Shown: positions 1 to 8,647 of the stretch, piece by piece
How the letters are laid out: each line of letters opens with the position of its first letter
How positions within the stretch are numbered: position 1 is the first letter of the stretch
Source of the DNA: Acetobacter farinalis
Lineage (GTDB): Bacteria; Pseudomonadota; Alphaproteobacteria; Acetobacterales; Acetobacteraceae
Assembly: GCF_011516935.1 (NCBI RefSeq)
Contig: NZ_WOTF01000021.1
Location: 1 to 33,616 of the forward strand
Direction: 5' to 3'
Length of the DNA stretch: 33,616 nt
Translations under genes and position numbers: made by a program
Notes under the pieces: generated by a model
Seen by the model: the letters and a program-made list of their open reading frames with translations, nothing else
Database searches by the model: none
Told to the model about the DNA's origin: nothing

Positions 1-2
1 TC

Positions 3-98
3 AAACAGTTCCGCGCGATCGCAACCCGCTACGACAAGCTTAAATCAACCTTCCTCGCTGCGGTGCAGTTCGCCTCAATCATCATACTGCTTAACTGA
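3..98 (+). CDS. Transposase, C-terminal end only (IS5-like), cut by window edge
   Basis: This reading frame is open from the window edge and ends at TGA 96-98. Its residues include KQFRAIATRYDKL followed by a hydrophobic tail ending IIILLN. That pattern is typical of the C-terminus of DDE transposases of the IS5 superfamily (IS427/IS1031-like groups common in acetic acid bacteria). Only about 31 residues are visible, so the catalytic residues and the other IS end cannot be checked. The element end must lie shortly after position 98, but I could not define its terminal inverted repeat. The family call rests on recalled motif similarity. Confidence 0.7.
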   Translation, partial: KQFRAIATRYDKLKSTFLAAVQFASIIILLN

Positions 99-456
99 CG
101 ACACGCTGTAGCAAAAGCCTTCTCATCTCACGCACCCGATGCGAGAGCCCCCATAGTCTCAACCGCCGTTGATGCCCCCGCTTGAAGGCAAATTCCACTC
201 AAACGCAGAACCACCAGCCTGATGCCCTCAGCCATTCCGACAACGTGAACACCCGCCCTACAGCCCCTTCCACGAAGACACTTGACGTAGCGCCACGAGG
301 CACCCCCTCTGCAACCTGAGTTCAGCCATGCCTGAACCGTGTCCCTGGCCGGGCGTTTCTGGTTTATGCTGCGGCACGCCTGCACTTTCTTCAGGCACGG
401 CTCCGTAGCCAGAGAGAATCAGAGCCTCACCTCTCCTTTTCCCCGGAAGGACTGAC
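99..456. other. Intergenic region between IS end and xfp
   Basis: About 358 bases with no convincing gene. It should contain the right terminus of the insertion sequence and the promoter and leader of xfp. The small open frames here lack a ribosome binding site and a recognisable protein. The one clear structure is a long inverted repeat at 324-402. Confidence 0.5.
324..402. repeat. Long-spaced inverted repeat upstream of xfp
   Basis: AGCCATGCCTGAA at 324-336 and TTCAGGCACGGCT at 390-402 are inverse complements at 12 of 13 positions, with a 53-nt spacer. The right arm ends 54 bases before the xfp start codon. It could fold as a closing stem in the xfp leader, or be the trace of a small inserted element. 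Function is unknown. Confidence 0.4.
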
Positions 457-2853
457 ATGACCAGCACCGCCCCCCACCCCGGCCCCTTGTCCGCTGAAGA
501 TCTGGTTCTGTTCAACGCGTGGTGGCGCGCCGCCAATTATCTTTCCGTGGGCCAGATCTACCTGCTGCGCAACGCGCTGCTGCGGGAACCCCTCACACTG
601 GAAGACACCAAAAAGCGGCTTCTGGGCCACTGGGGCACCACGCCGGGGCTGAATTTCATCTGGCTGCATCTCAACCGCATACTCCGCGCCCAAGAGTCGG
701 AGACGGAGCGGGATATCCTGTTTGTGGCCGGTCCGGGCCACGGGGCACCGGGGCTGATTGCCTCCACCTGGATGGAAGGGACCTACACGGAGTATTTCCC
801 GGATATCACGCAGGATGAAGAGGGGATGACACGCCTCTTCCGCCAGTTCTCCTTCCCCGGTGGCATTCCCAGCCACGCGGCAGCCACCACCCCCGGCTCC
901 ATTCATGAAGGGGGAGAACTGGGCTATTCGCTCTCCCATGCTTATGGCGCGGCTTTTGACCACCCGAACCTTGTGGTGGCCTGTGTGGTGGGGGATGGCG
1001 AGGCCGAAACCGGACCTCTGGCCACCTCCTGGCATGCCAACAAGTTTCTTGATCCCAGGACAGACGGCGCCGTTCTGCCCATTCTGCACCTGAACGGCTA
1101 CAAGATTGCCAACCCCACCATTCTGGCGCGCATCCCCAAACAGGAACTGAGCGATTTCCTGAAAGGCTGTGGGTATGAGCCGATTTTTGTGGAAGGCCAT
1201 GAACCTGATCCCATGCATCAGGCCATGGCGGACGCCATGGATACGGCGTTTGCCCGTATCACCGCCATTCAGACCGCGGCCCGTAGTGGCAAGGATACCC
1301 GCCGCCCGCGCTGGCCGATGATCGTGCTGCGCAGCCCAAAAGGCTGGACCGGCCCCAAAACGGTTGATGGCCTGCGCACGGAAGGCTTCTGGCGGGCGCA
1401 TCAGGTGCCAGTTGATCATCTGGAAAAGCCCGGTCATCTCGCCATTCTTGAAGCGTGGATGAAATCCTACAGGCCGGAAGAGCTTTTTGACGAAAACGGC
1501 GCTCTGAAACCCGAGATTGCAGCCCTCACCCCGCCAGCCGCCAAGCGTATGAGCGCCAGCCCGTATGCCAATGGCGGTGCCTTGCTGCGCCCCCTGCGCC
1601 TGCCGGATTTCCGCACCCATGCCATCTCCCTCACCGCGCCCGGCAGCACGGTGGCGGAAGCCACACGCGTGCTGGGTACCTGGCTGCGGGATGTCATGGC
1701 GGCCAATCTGGACTCACGGAATTTCCGTGTGTTCTCCCCGGATGAAAACAATTCCAACCGGCTGAACGCTGTGCTGGATGTCACCAACCGCGCATGGAAC
1801 GCGGAAACAGAACCGTATGATGACCATCTGGCCCAGGGCGGCCATGTGATGGAAATCCTGAGCGAGCATACCTGTCAGGGCTGGCTGGAAGGCTATCTGC
1901 TGACAGGCCGCCACGGCTTTCTGTCCTGCTATGAAGCCTTCATCCACATTATTGATTCCATGGTGAACCAGCACGCCAAGTGGCTGAAAACCTCACGGGA
2001 GACCAGTTGGCGCCGCCCCATAGCCTCCCTCAATTATCTGCTGACATCCCATGTCTGGCGGCAGGACCATAATGGCTTCAGCCATCAGGACCCCGGCTTT
2101 CTGAACCATATGGCCAACAAGAAAGCCGAAACCGTGCGCCTCTACCTGCCGCCGGATGCCAACACGCTGCTTTGCGTAGCGGACCACTGCCTGCGCAGCC
2201 GGGACCGGATCAATGTGATTGTCGCGGGCAAGCAGCCCGAACTGCAATGGCTGAGCATGGATGAGGCCATCACCCACTGCCAGCAGGGCATTGGCATGTG
2301 GGAATGGGCCTGCACTGACCGGGGCGATGAACCGGATGTGGTGATTGCCAGCGCGGGGGATGTGCCTACCCTGGAAGCCCTTGCCGCCATCAGCCTGCTC
2401 AACACCCACCTGCCGGACGTGAAAATCCGCTTTGTGAATGTGGTTGATCTGATGACCCTGCAAACACCCGAACAGCACCCGCACGGCCTGCCGGATGAAA
2501 TGTTTGATGCGCTTTTCACCCCTGATAAACCGGTGATTTTTGCCTTCCACGGCTATCCGGCCCTTGTGCATCAGCTTCTCTACAAGCGCCGGAATGCGGC
2601 GCGGTTCCATGTCCACGGCTTCCGGGAGGAAGGCACCACAACCACCCCGTTTGACATGACCGTGCGCAACCATCTGGACCGCTTCCATATCGCGGCCAAT
2701 GTGGTCCGGCGGGTGCCCCGGCTGGCCGGTCAGGCCGCATACGTTCATCAGGCCGTGCGTGACAAACTGGCCGAACACGAACGGTATGTGTGTGAATACG
2801 GGGAGGATATGCCCGAAATTCGCAACTGGGTGTGGCCGCACACATTACAATAA
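457..2853 (+). CDS. xfp: Xylulose-5-phosphate/fructose-6-phosphate phosphoketolase
   Basis: A cytoplasmic thiamine-diphosphate enzyme of 798 residues, the usual length for the family. It splits xylulose 5-phosphate (and often fructose 6-phosphate) with phosphate to give acetyl phosphate plus glyceraldehyde 3-phosphate (or erythrose 4-phosphate), bypassing part of glycolysis. Visible family motifs include GPGHGAP near residue 90, the ThDP-binding stretch [19 protein letters not shown] near 180, [11 protein letters not shown] near 215, SPKGWTGPK near 295 and [11 protein letters not shown] near 425. The start at 457 follows a GGAAGG-like Shine-Dalgarno sequence. The gene stands alone, with transposase remains upstream and a differently regulated operon downstream. 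Acetic acid bacteria commonly use this route to make acetate from sugars. No frameshift or missing motif was seen. Confidence 0.97.
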   Translation: MTSTAPHPGPLSAEDLVLFNAWWRAANYLSVGQIYLLRNALLREPLTLEDTKKRLLGHWGTTPGLNFIWLHLNRILRAQESETERDILFVAGPGHGAPGLIASTWMEGTYTEYFPDITQDEEGMTRLFRQFSFPGGIPSHAAATTPGSIHEGGELGYSLSHAYGAAFDHPNLVVACVVGDGEAETGPLATSWHANKFLDPRTDGAVLPILHLNGYKIANPTILARIPKQELSDFLKGCGYEPIFVEGHEPDPMHQAMADAMDTAFARITAIQTAARSGKDTRRPRWPMIVLRSPKGWTGPKTVDGLRTEGFWRAHQVPVDHLEKPGHLAILEAWMKSYRPEELFDENGALKPEIAALTPPAAKRMSASPYANGGALLRPLRLPDFRTHAISLTAPGSTVAEATRVLGTWLRDVMAANLDSRNFRVFSPDENNSNRLNAVLDVTNRAWNAETEPYDDHLAQGGHVMEILSEHTCQGWLEGYLLTGRHGFLSCYEAFIHIIDSMVNQHAKWLKTSRETSWRRPIASLNYLLTSHVWRQDHNGFSHQDPGFLNHMANKKAETVRLYLPPDANTLLCVADHCLRSRDRINVIVAGKQPELQWLSMDEAITHCQQGIGMWEWACTDRGDEPDVVIASAGDVPTLEALAAISLLNTHLPDVKIRFVNVVDLMTLQTPEQHPHGLPDEMFDALFTPDKPVIFAFHGYPALVHQLLYKRRNAARFHVHGFREEGTTTTPFDMTVRNHLDRFHIAANVVRRVPRLAGQAAYVHQAVRDKLAEHERYVCEYGEDMPEIRNWVWPHTLQ

Positions 2854-2953
2854 CCCCATGCAGGGTGTCAGACGGCACTCTGCGCACTATTCTGCACGCT
2901 TTGGCACCTCTGGGATGTTGTCATGCCGTAACAGATAGCCTAGCATTACGATA

Positions 2954-2987
2954 TGTGAACGATCCGGCTCCATCATGATCGTTCACA
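2954..2987. promoter_or_regulatory. Perfect 11-bp inverted repeat, candidate operator
   Basis: TGTGAACGATC at 2954-2964 and GATCGTTCACA at 2977-2987 form an exact inverted repeat around a 12-nt spacer. It ends 60 bases before the amine oxidase start, so it may bind a dimeric regulator. A terminator for xfp is less likely because no T-run follows. Confidence 0.45.
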
Positions 2988-3047
2988 GGAGAATGCCGGT
3001 CATTCCACGCGGCCTGATTGTTTTGAAGATCATCTCGGGATTACCTG

Positions 3048-4649
3048 ATGCCACATGCTTATCCACCCGCTGCGCCCACCCGCCGGCAACTTCTGACTCG
3101 TATCGGCACACTGGCTGGCAGCGCAGCGCTGTATCAGGCCATGACGTCCCTTGGTCACGCCATGGGAACGGATTTTCGTGGCCCACCACAGCTTGCAGGT
3201 GCCAAACCCGGCACCCGCGTGCTGGTGCTGGGGGCGGGGCTCTCTGGCATGCTCTCGGCCTATGAACTGCGGAAAGCCGGGTACAAGGTCCAGATTCTCG
3301 AATTCCAGAGCCGCAGCGGTGGCCGCAATATCAGCCTGCGTGGTGGAGACACCGTGAAGGAACTGGGGGGCGCCACCCAGAAAGTTGGTTTTGCATCCGG
3401 CAACTATATCAATCCCGGCCCGTGGCGCATTCCCTACCACCATCAGGGCCTGCTGCATTATTGCCGCGAATTTGGCGTGCAGCTCGAACCCTTTATCGAG
3501 CTGAACCATAACAGCTGGCTGCACGCAACGGGTGCCTTCGGCGGCAAAGCCGTGCGGTATCGGGAACTCGCGTCCGACTTCAACGGCTTTACCGCGGAAC
3601 TGCTGGCCAAAGCAATTGACCAGCACAAGCTGGATGATCTTGTTTCAGACGATGAACGGGCCCACCTGCGGCAGGCCATGAAGTCCTGGGGCGGGCTGAA
3701 CAAGGATATGGCCTACACGAAAGGCAACACCAGTTCCCTGCGGCGCGGGTTTGAAAAACCCCAGGGCGGCGGGATCAATGGTGCGCCTGTTCCCTCGGAC
3801 CTGTTTGCCCGCAAGGATGTCATGCAGTCCGGCCTGTGGAGCTGGATGGCATTCCATGAACGTCTGGACATGCAGACCACCATGTTCCAGCCCGTGGGCG
3901 GGATGGACCAGATTGGCAAAGGCTTCACCCGGCAGGTGAAAGACCTCATTACGCTCAACTGCAAGGTCTCTTCCATCCATCAGGATGACCGTGGCGTGAC
4001 TGTGACATACACAGATACCGCCCATGGTGATGCCGTGCGGCAGGCGCAGGCTGACTATTGTGTCTGCACCATTCCGCTGTCTGTTCTCTCCCAGCTTGAT
4101 GTGCAGGTCAGCGGCGGGCTCAAGGCCGCCATCGCCGCCGTGCCCTATGCCTCCTCCGTCAAAATGGGGATGGAATTCAAACGCCGCTTCTGGGAGGAAG
4201 ATGACCAGATTTACGGTGGCATCAGCTTTACAGATCAGCAGATCAGCCAGATTTCCTACCCCAGCCACGGTATTTTCTCAAAAGGTCCGGCGGTCCTGCT
4301 GGGGGGATATATGTTCGGCCCCGCAGCCTATGATTTTGCCGGCATGACACCTGAGGAACGCATCCAGCGCGCGCTGGATCAGGGGATGGCCATTCATCCG
4401 CAATATCGCAAGGAATTTTCAAACGGCGTCAGTTTCGCGTGGAGCCGTGTGCCCTGGACACTGGGCTGTTGCTCCATGTGGACGGAAGAAGCCCGCAAGA
4501 CACACTACAAAACCCTGTGCTCTGTTGATAACCGCCTTGTTCTGGCCGGGGAGCACGCCTCTTACGTTGGGTGCTGGCAGGAAGGAGCCATTCTTTCCGC
4601 TCTGGATGCCGTCACCCGTCTGCACAAACGCGCGGTGGGAGCAGCCTGA
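3048..4649 (+). CDS. Tat-exported FAD-dependent amine oxidase
   Basis: A 533-residue flavin monoamine oxidase/L-amino acid oxidase family protein. The N-terminus has a twin-arginine signal (TRRQLLTRIG, residues 11-20) followed by a weakly hydrophobic alanine-rich stretch, so the folded flavoprotein is probably exported to the periplasm. The FAD-binding motif VLVLGAGLSGM (GxGxxG at 62-67) and a downstream RSGGR are clear. The C-terminal FAD motif is seen as LVLAGEHASYVGCWQEGAI. The family oxidises amines or amino acids to imines. The gene ends in TGATG, overlapping the cytochrome c start by one base, so the two are probably translationally coupled. That suggests electrons pass to cytochrome c rather than oxygen. 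The substrate cannot be told from sequence. Confidence 0.9.
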   Translation: MPHAYPPAAPTRRQLLTRIGTLAGSAALYQAMTSLGHAMGTDFRGPPQLAGAKPGTRVLVLGAGLSGMLSAYELRKAGYKVQILEFQSRSGGRNISLRGGDTVKELGGATQKVGFASGNYINPGPWRIPYHHQGLLHYCREFGVQLEPFIELNHNSWLHATGAFGGKAVRYRELASDFNGFTAELLAKAIDQHKLDDLVSDDERAHLRQAMKSWGGLNKDMAYTKGNTSSLRRGFEKPQGGGINGAPVPSDLFARKDVMQSGLWSWMAFHERLDMQTTMFQPVGGMDQIGKGFTRQVKDLITLNCKVSSIHQDDRGVTVTYTDTAHGDAVRQAQADYCVCTIPLSVLSQLDVQVSGGLKAAIAAVPYASSVKMGMEFKRRFWEEDDQIYGGISFTDQQISQISYPSHGIFSKGPAVLLGGYMFGPAAYDFAGMTPEERIQRALDQGMAIHPQYRKEFSNGVSFAWSRVPWTLGCCSMWTEEARKTHYKTLCSVDNRLVLAGEHASYVGCWQEGAILSALDAVTRLHKRAVGAA

Positions 4650-5083
4650 TGCGTAAATTTCTGCTTCTTGCGTCTCTTCTCGCCCCGACAGTTCTGGCCT
4701 CGGTAGCTCTGGCCCCGCGCACCGCCCATGCGGACAGCGCGAGCGCTGTTGCCGGTAAAATGCAAAGCCTGACGGATGGTGAGGCCGTCTACCACCACGT
4801 ATGCCAGAGCTGCCATATGCCTGATGGCAAAGGCGCTGTGGGTGCGGGTGCGCAGTTCCCGGCTCTGGCAGGGAACCCCAAGCTGCAAAGTGCGGGCTAC
4901 CCGGCCTATGTGGTGCTGAATGGCTATGGCGGCATGCCCTGGTTTGCCGGGCTGCTGAATGACCAGCAGATTGCCAATGTCGTGAATTACGTTCGTACGC
5001 ACTTCGGGAACCATTATACTGATACGCTGAAACCGGCAGACGTTTCCGGCATGCGCCCGCATCTGTCCGTAGAGGAGGAATAA
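4649..5083 (+). CDS. Exported monohaem cytochrome c
   Basis: A 144-residue protein with an N-terminal signal peptide (hydrophobic LLLASLLAPTVLASVAL, cleavage probably after AHA near residue 28). It has a single haem c motif, CQSCH (C52, C55, H56). M96 in GYGGMPWF is the likely second axial ligand. The start at 4649 overlaps the stop of the amine oxidase (TGATG). An in-frame extension further upstream exists, but it has no signal peptide at its start and lies inside the oxidase gene. The context suggests it takes electrons from the amine oxidase in the periplasm. RidA follows after one base. The physiological oxidase or quinone partner is not in this window. Confidence 0.92.
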   Translation: MRKFLLLASLLAPTVLASVALAPRTAHADSASAVAGKMQSLTDGEAVYHHVCQSCHMPDGKGAVGAGAQFPALAGNPKLQSAGYPAYVVLNGYGGMPWFAGLLNDQQIANVVNYVRTHFGNHYTDTLKPADVSGMRPHLSVEEE

Positions 5084-5084
5084 C

Positions 5085-5597
5085 ATGCGCCTTTTGAAAA
5101 CCCTGATCCCCGCTGCCGCTCTCACCGCTCTGGCCATCGCCGCCCCGGCTCTGGCCCATGCCGAAGGCGGCATTGTGCGGCATGGAGAAGGCAAATTCCC
5201 TATCTCCAGCGCCATAGAAGTTCCGGCCGGGGCCACCACAATCTATCTGAGCGGCATGGGGGCACCGGTACAGGATAAGGCGGCTCCCCCCAAAAGCCTT
5301 GAAGCCTATGGTGATACGCGCACGCAGACACTGGCCTCCCTTCAGCGCATTGAAAGCGAACTGAAGAAGCTGAACCTGACCATGGGTGATATTGTGCAGA
5401 TGCACATCTACATGGTGGCGGACCCGCGCACGAAGCAGCTGGATTTTGACGGCATGATGAAAGCCTACACCCAGTATTTCGGCACGGAAAAGCAGCCTAA
5501 CCTGCCGGTGCGTTCGGCCTTTGCCGTCGCCCAGCTCGCCAACCCCGGCTGGCTGATTGAAATTGAAGTCACCGCGGTGCGCCTGCCCAAAAAATAA
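5085..5597 (+). CDS. RidA-family protein with signal peptide
   Basis: A 170-residue Rid/YjgF/YER057c-family protein. RidA proteins hydrolyse reactive enamines/imines to ketones and ammonia. The C-terminal family signature PVRSAFAVAQLANPGWLIEIEV is present in part; R143 matches the conserved substrate-carboxylate arginine, and E159 lies near the position of the catalytic glutamate. Unlike cytoplasmic RidA (about 130 residues), it starts with a clear export signal (LLKTLIPAAALTALAIAAPALAHA, cleavage near residue 26). It lies one base after the cytochrome c stop and is the last gene of the oxidase operon. The natural reading is that it clears the imine made by the periplasmic oxidase. Confidence 0.9.
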   Translation: MRLLKTLIPAAALTALAIAAPALAHAEGGIVRHGEGKFPISSAIEVPAGATTIYLSGMGAPVQDKAAPPKSLEAYGDTRTQTLASLQRIESELKKLNLTMGDIVQMHIYMVADPRTKQLDFDGMMKAYTQYFGTEKQPNLPVRSAFAVAQLANPGWLIEIEVTAVRLPKK

Positions 5598-5605
5598 GGG
5601 CTGCT

Positions 5606-5632
5606 CCCCTCTCGCTCACCGGGTGAGAGGGG
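5606..5632 (+). terminator. Hairpin after the amine oxidase operon
   Basis: CCCCTCTC at 5606-5613 pairs with GAGAGGGG at 5625-5632 around an 11-nt loop, eight bases after the ridA-like stop. No T-run follows, so it may be a weak or bidirectional terminator between the convergent operons. Confidence 0.5.
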
Positions 5633-5655
5633 GCCTCAAGACTGGAAAACGCGGC

Positions 5656-5940
5656 TCAGCGCCCGTCCATTTTATTGATCTGGCCATCCGCATCGTCACC
5701 CAGAAAGAAATCTTCCGGGTCTTCCGGCACCGGCAGATTCAGCAGGAAAAACCCCAGCGCAACCATGATCGCGCCCACTGAGACGGGCAGCCAGCGCAGC
5801 AGTGTTGTCACTGTGCTGTCCTGCGTGCTGCCATTCACGACCAGTGCCCAGCCACTGACACACAGCACGGTAAAGCCACCCAGAAAACAGGCCACAATCC
5901 AGAGCAGTCGACGAACGTAAGGCGACGAAGACTGGCTCAT
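5656..5940 (-). CDS. Small two-helix membrane protein, unknown
   Basis: A 94-residue protein with two predicted membrane helices (about residues 11-33 and 45-68) and an acidic C-terminal tail (PEDPEDFFLGDDADG). The start at 5940 has a GAAAGG ribosome binding site about nine bases upstream. It begins 16 bases after the NodT-type channel gene on the same strand, so it is probably the last gene of that efflux operon. I do not recognise a named family. Its position suggests an accessory role in the export complex, but that is inference. Confidence 0.7.
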   Translation of the reverse strand: MSQSSSPYVRRLLWIVACFLGGFTVLCVSGWALVVNGSTQDSTVTTLLRWLPVSVGAIMVALGFFLLNLPVPEDPEDFFLGDDADGQINKMDGR

Positions 5941-5956
5941 GATGAGACCTTTCAGA

Positions 5957-7483
5957 TCATTGCTTGAACGCGCGCGCTAACACGTTTTGTGTTTCGAGGG
6001 AAATCGGCAGGGTGGAATTGGTAAGGGCCACACCTTTCCAGCCGGCTCCCAATGCTGTGTACAGATTCACAGCATCCCGCAGCCGCTCCAGCTTGGCCAG
6101 GGCTTCCATATTCTGCGCATTCAGGGTGGTGCGCTCTGTTGTCAGCACTTCCAGAAAGCCGACAAGGCCCGCGCCATACAGCCGCCGCGCCCGCTCACTG
6201 GCGGTGGCGCTGTCTTCCGAGGCCTTGTGCAGTTGCTCGGCATATTCAATGTCATCGTGCCAGGCGGCCATGGCATCTTCAACTTCCTTGAAGCCATTCA
6301 GCACAGCCTGCCGGTAGGTCAGACGTGCGGCCTCCGCCGAAGCCTGAGCAGCCCGCACTTCAGATGTCAGCTTGCCGCCATGCATCAGCGGCAGGCTGGC
6401 CATCATGAGAAACTGCCAGCTCATAGCGTTCACCTGAAAGAGCTGGTACATGGCCGAGGCATTCGGGTTGAATGTCAGCGGAATCACGAAATGCGGGTAG
6501 AGGTTTGCCACCGCCACGCCAATCTGCGCCGTTGCCAGAGCATATTGCCGCTCCGCCATACGGATATCCGGGCGGTTGGCAATCACAACAGACGGCAGAA
6601 CCGCCGGAAAAGCCGGGACAGTCGGCAGGGGCCGCGGGATCTTCAGTTGATCTTCCAGCGCGCCGGGCATCTGCCCCAGCAGCACCGCAATGGCGTGTGT
6701 CACCTGAGAAACGCGGGTTTTCAGGGGCTCACGCGCGGCCGTCTGGGCATCCAGTTCAGCCTGCGCCTGCGCAATCTGCAAGGTGTTTCCCACACCTTCC
6801 AGATACAGCTTGTTGGTCAGATCCACCGCGTCTTTCGCAACGCGGATATTGTCCGTGGCAATCTTGATGCGTAGCTGTGTAACGCGCAGCAGCATGTAGT
6901 CCGACGCCAGCTCGGACAGCATGGTCATCAGCAAGGCGCGGCGGCCTTCGATGGAGGCCTCCACCGCCCGCTCATGGGCTTCCACATCGCGGCGGATACG
7001 CCCGAACACATCCACTTCCCACGTTGCCATCGCGCCATAGGACAGCATGGAAGCTTCCGGGCGGTTCGCCGGGTTACCGGGGCGAATGGGCCAGTTATCA
7101 ATATTCAGGGAGTACCGGACATCCCCGCCACCAAGATTGGCATCCATCTGCGGATACCATTGCGCGGCGGAGCGATCACGAATGGCGCGCTCGGCCAGAA
7201 TGCGCTGGCCTGCAATCTGGAGATCATAGTTCCCCTTGATGGCCTGCTCGACAAGGCTGGTCAGAACCGGGTCCTTGAACGCTGCCCACCACTCGGTCAT
7301 TTCCCGGTTGGTGCGTTCAATTTCTTCAGGGGTTGCAGGGTGTTCTTCCGCTGCTTCCTTGAACTGGGCGGGAACCTTCATGCGTTCGGGCTGATAGTTC
7401 GGCCCGACAGTGCAGGCCGAAAGCATCAGGGAGGACGCCATGAAAAGGCCGAGGCGACGATGAACCTTCATCTTCTGTTCCAT
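5957..7483 (-). CDS. NodT-family outer-membrane efflux lipoprotein
   Basis: A 508-residue TolC-like outer-membrane channel subunit. It begins with a lipoprotein signal with lipobox LSAC (lipidated Cys24), followed by TVGPNYQPE, typical of the NodT/OprM group. The body shows the expected duplicated outer-membrane efflux protein repeats: long alanine-rich helices such as LTNKLYLEGVGNTLQIAQAQAELDAQ and, in the second half, RARRLYGAGLVGFLEVLTTERT. It starts 7 bases after the stop of the HlyD-like adaptor and forms the outer part of the same pump. Substrate unknown; the aromatic acid/drug export class is likely from the neighbours. Confidence 0.93.
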   Translation of the reverse strand: MEQKMKVHRRLGLFMASSLMLSACTVGPNYQPERMKVPAQFKEAAEEHPATPEEIERTNREMTEWWAAFKDPVLTSLVEQAIKGNYDLQIAGQRILAERAIRDRSAAQWYPQMDANLGGGDVRYSLNIDNWPIRPGNPANRPEASMLSYGAMATWEVDVFGRIRRDVEAHERAVEASIEGRRALLMTMLSELASDYMLLRVTQLRIKIATDNIRVAKDAVDLTNKLYLEGVGNTLQIAQAQAELDAQTAAREPLKTRVSQVTHAIAVLLGQMPGALEDQLKIPRPLPTVPAFPAVLPSVVIANRPDIRMAERQYALATAQIGVAVANLYPHFVIPLTFNPNASAMYQLFQVNAMSWQFLMMASLPLMHGGKLTSEVRAAQASAEAARLTYRQAVLNGFKEVEDAMAAWHDDIEYAEQLHKASEDSATASERARRLYGAGLVGFLEVLTTERTTLNAQNMEALAKLERLRDAVNLYTALGAGWKGVALTNSTLPISLETQNVLARAFKQ

Positions 7484-7490
7484 GCCGCTC

Positions 7491-8402
7491 TCAGAGGTGG
7501 TCTTGCAGCCAGGTGGTCATCTTGCCCCGTCGGCCACGCGGCTCCGGCCCGACGCTGACAGTCGCGGTCATGCCTGCCGCCAGTGTCACACTGTCAGGCA
7601 CATGATCGAGATGGATACGCACAGGAATACGCTGGGCCAGACGCACCCAGGTGAAAATCGGGTTCACGTCCTGAAGGCCCAGCTTGTCGGGTGTGCCGTT
7701 GGTATCATTGATACCACGGGCAATGCTCACCACATGACCGGCCAGAATGGGCTTGTAGCCCATCAGCTTGACGCGGGCCTCATCCCCCACATGCACGCCC
7801 CACATCTTGGTTTCTTCAAAATATCCGTAAACCCAGTAGGAATCGGCATCAATCACGGCCAGCCGGGCCTGCCCGGCGGAGGCATAATCCCCCACCCGCA
7901 GGTTCAGGTTGGTCACGTAGCCATTGACGGGCGAATACAGAACGGAGCGCTGGAGGTTCAGCTTGGCCACATCCAGCGCTGCGCGGGCGGCATCCACCGC
8001 GGCAATCTGGGTAGCCACGTTCGAGTTGAACACTTCCTGCTCTTCAGCCGAGACAATGCCGCTCAGGCCCATACGGCGGCGGGCATCATTGCGTTTGAGC
8101 TTCAGGTCTTCCAGCGCGCCATCCAGCCGGGCCTGTGCCTCCCGAATGGCCAGACGGAAGCGCACGGGGTCCAGTACGAACAGCGGGTCTCCCTTGTGCA
8201 CAAACTGGTTATCCACCACCGGAACCTGCACCACGGTGCCCGAAATTTCCGGGGCCACATCCACCACATACACACGCACGCGCCCGTCACGGGTCCAGGG
8301 GGCGATCATGTAGACATTCCAGAGCGTAACCCCCAGCACAATGGCCAGAGAGACAACCGCCAGGGTCAGGATAACTCGTATCAGGGTGCGCAGAAGGGAC
8401 AT
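7491..8402 (-). CDS. HlyD/EmrA-type periplasmic adaptor
   Basis: A 303-residue membrane fusion protein. One N-terminal membrane helix (residues about 7-30) is followed by APWTRDGRVRVYVVDVAPEISGTV, the biotinyl-lipoyl-like half typical of AaeA/EmrA adaptors. A coiled-coil hairpin follows (around REAQARLDGALEDLKLKRNDARRR), then the second lipoyl half VLYSPVNGYVTNLNLRVGDY. It should bridge an inner-membrane pump to the NodT channel encoded next. It sits 28 bases after the DUF1656 gene. The inner-membrane permease normally encoded with such adaptors (FUSC/AaeB or MFS) is not found nearby. Confidence 0.93.
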   Translation of the reverse strand: MSLLRTLIRVILTLAVVSLAIVLGVTLWNVYMIAPWTRDGRVRVYVVDVAPEISGTVVQVPVVDNQFVHKGDPLFVLDPVRFRLAIREAQARLDGALEDLKLKRNDARRRMGLSGIVSAEEQEVFNSNVATQIAAVDAARAALDVAKLNLQRSVLYSPVNGYVTNLNLRVGDYASAGQARLAVIDADSYWVYGYFEETKMWGVHVGDEARVKLMGYKPILAGHVVSIARGINDTNGTPDKLGLQDVNPIFTWVRLAQRIPVRIHLDHVPDSVTLAAGMTATVSVGPEPRGRRGKMTTWLQDHL

Positions 8403-8430
8403 TGCGGAGACTCAGCAGCCTTTTCGGAGG

Positions 8431-8625
8431 TCAGACATACAAAATGAGCAGGCAGAGGATACAAACGTAAAGCGAGACTTCAAACAGGGCGATGTGCCAG
8501 AACCAGCCCAGCAGGCCGCTCCACCACAGTGCAAAACGCACACACATCGTAAGAGGCAGCGCCGCCAGTGCATAGACGACGATTGGTGCCATAAAGACAC
8601 CAAAAAGGTTGAATTCCGTCAGCAT
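8431..8625 (-). CDS. DUF1656 (AaeX-like) small membrane protein
   Basis: A 64-residue protein with two hydrophobic segments and the N-terminus MLTEFNLFGVFMAP, the hallmark of DUF1656 proteins. These accompany HlyD adaptors and FUSC-type aromatic acid exporters. A longer frame reaches 8682, but the conserved start motif and the end of marR at 8648 favour ATG 8623-8625. It lies between the MarR gene (22 bases upstream) and the adaptor (28 bases downstream). The biochemical role of DUF1656 is unknown. Confidence 0.85.
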   Translation of the reverse strand: MLTEFNLFGVFMAPIVVYALAALPLTMCVRFALWWSGLLGWFWHIALFEVSLYVCILCLLILYV

Positions 8626-8647
8626 GACGCCATTCTCGTGACAGTTC

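Noticed and set aside
427..1620. 397-residue minus-strand open frame
   Set aside because: Lies wholly opposite xfp, has low-complexity GC-rich composition and no recognisable motif. The plus-strand frame encodes a clear phosphoketolase.
1993..2841. 282-residue minus-strand open frame
   Set aside because: Shadow of xfp in a GC-rich gene; no domain seen.
4419..5405. 328-residue minus-strand open frame
   Set aside because: Opposite the amine oxidase, cytochrome c and RidA genes, all with solid motifs.
5987..6874. 295-residue plus-strand open frame
   Set aside because: Opposite the NodT-type channel gene; histidine/glutamine/arginine-rich composition typical of antisense frames.
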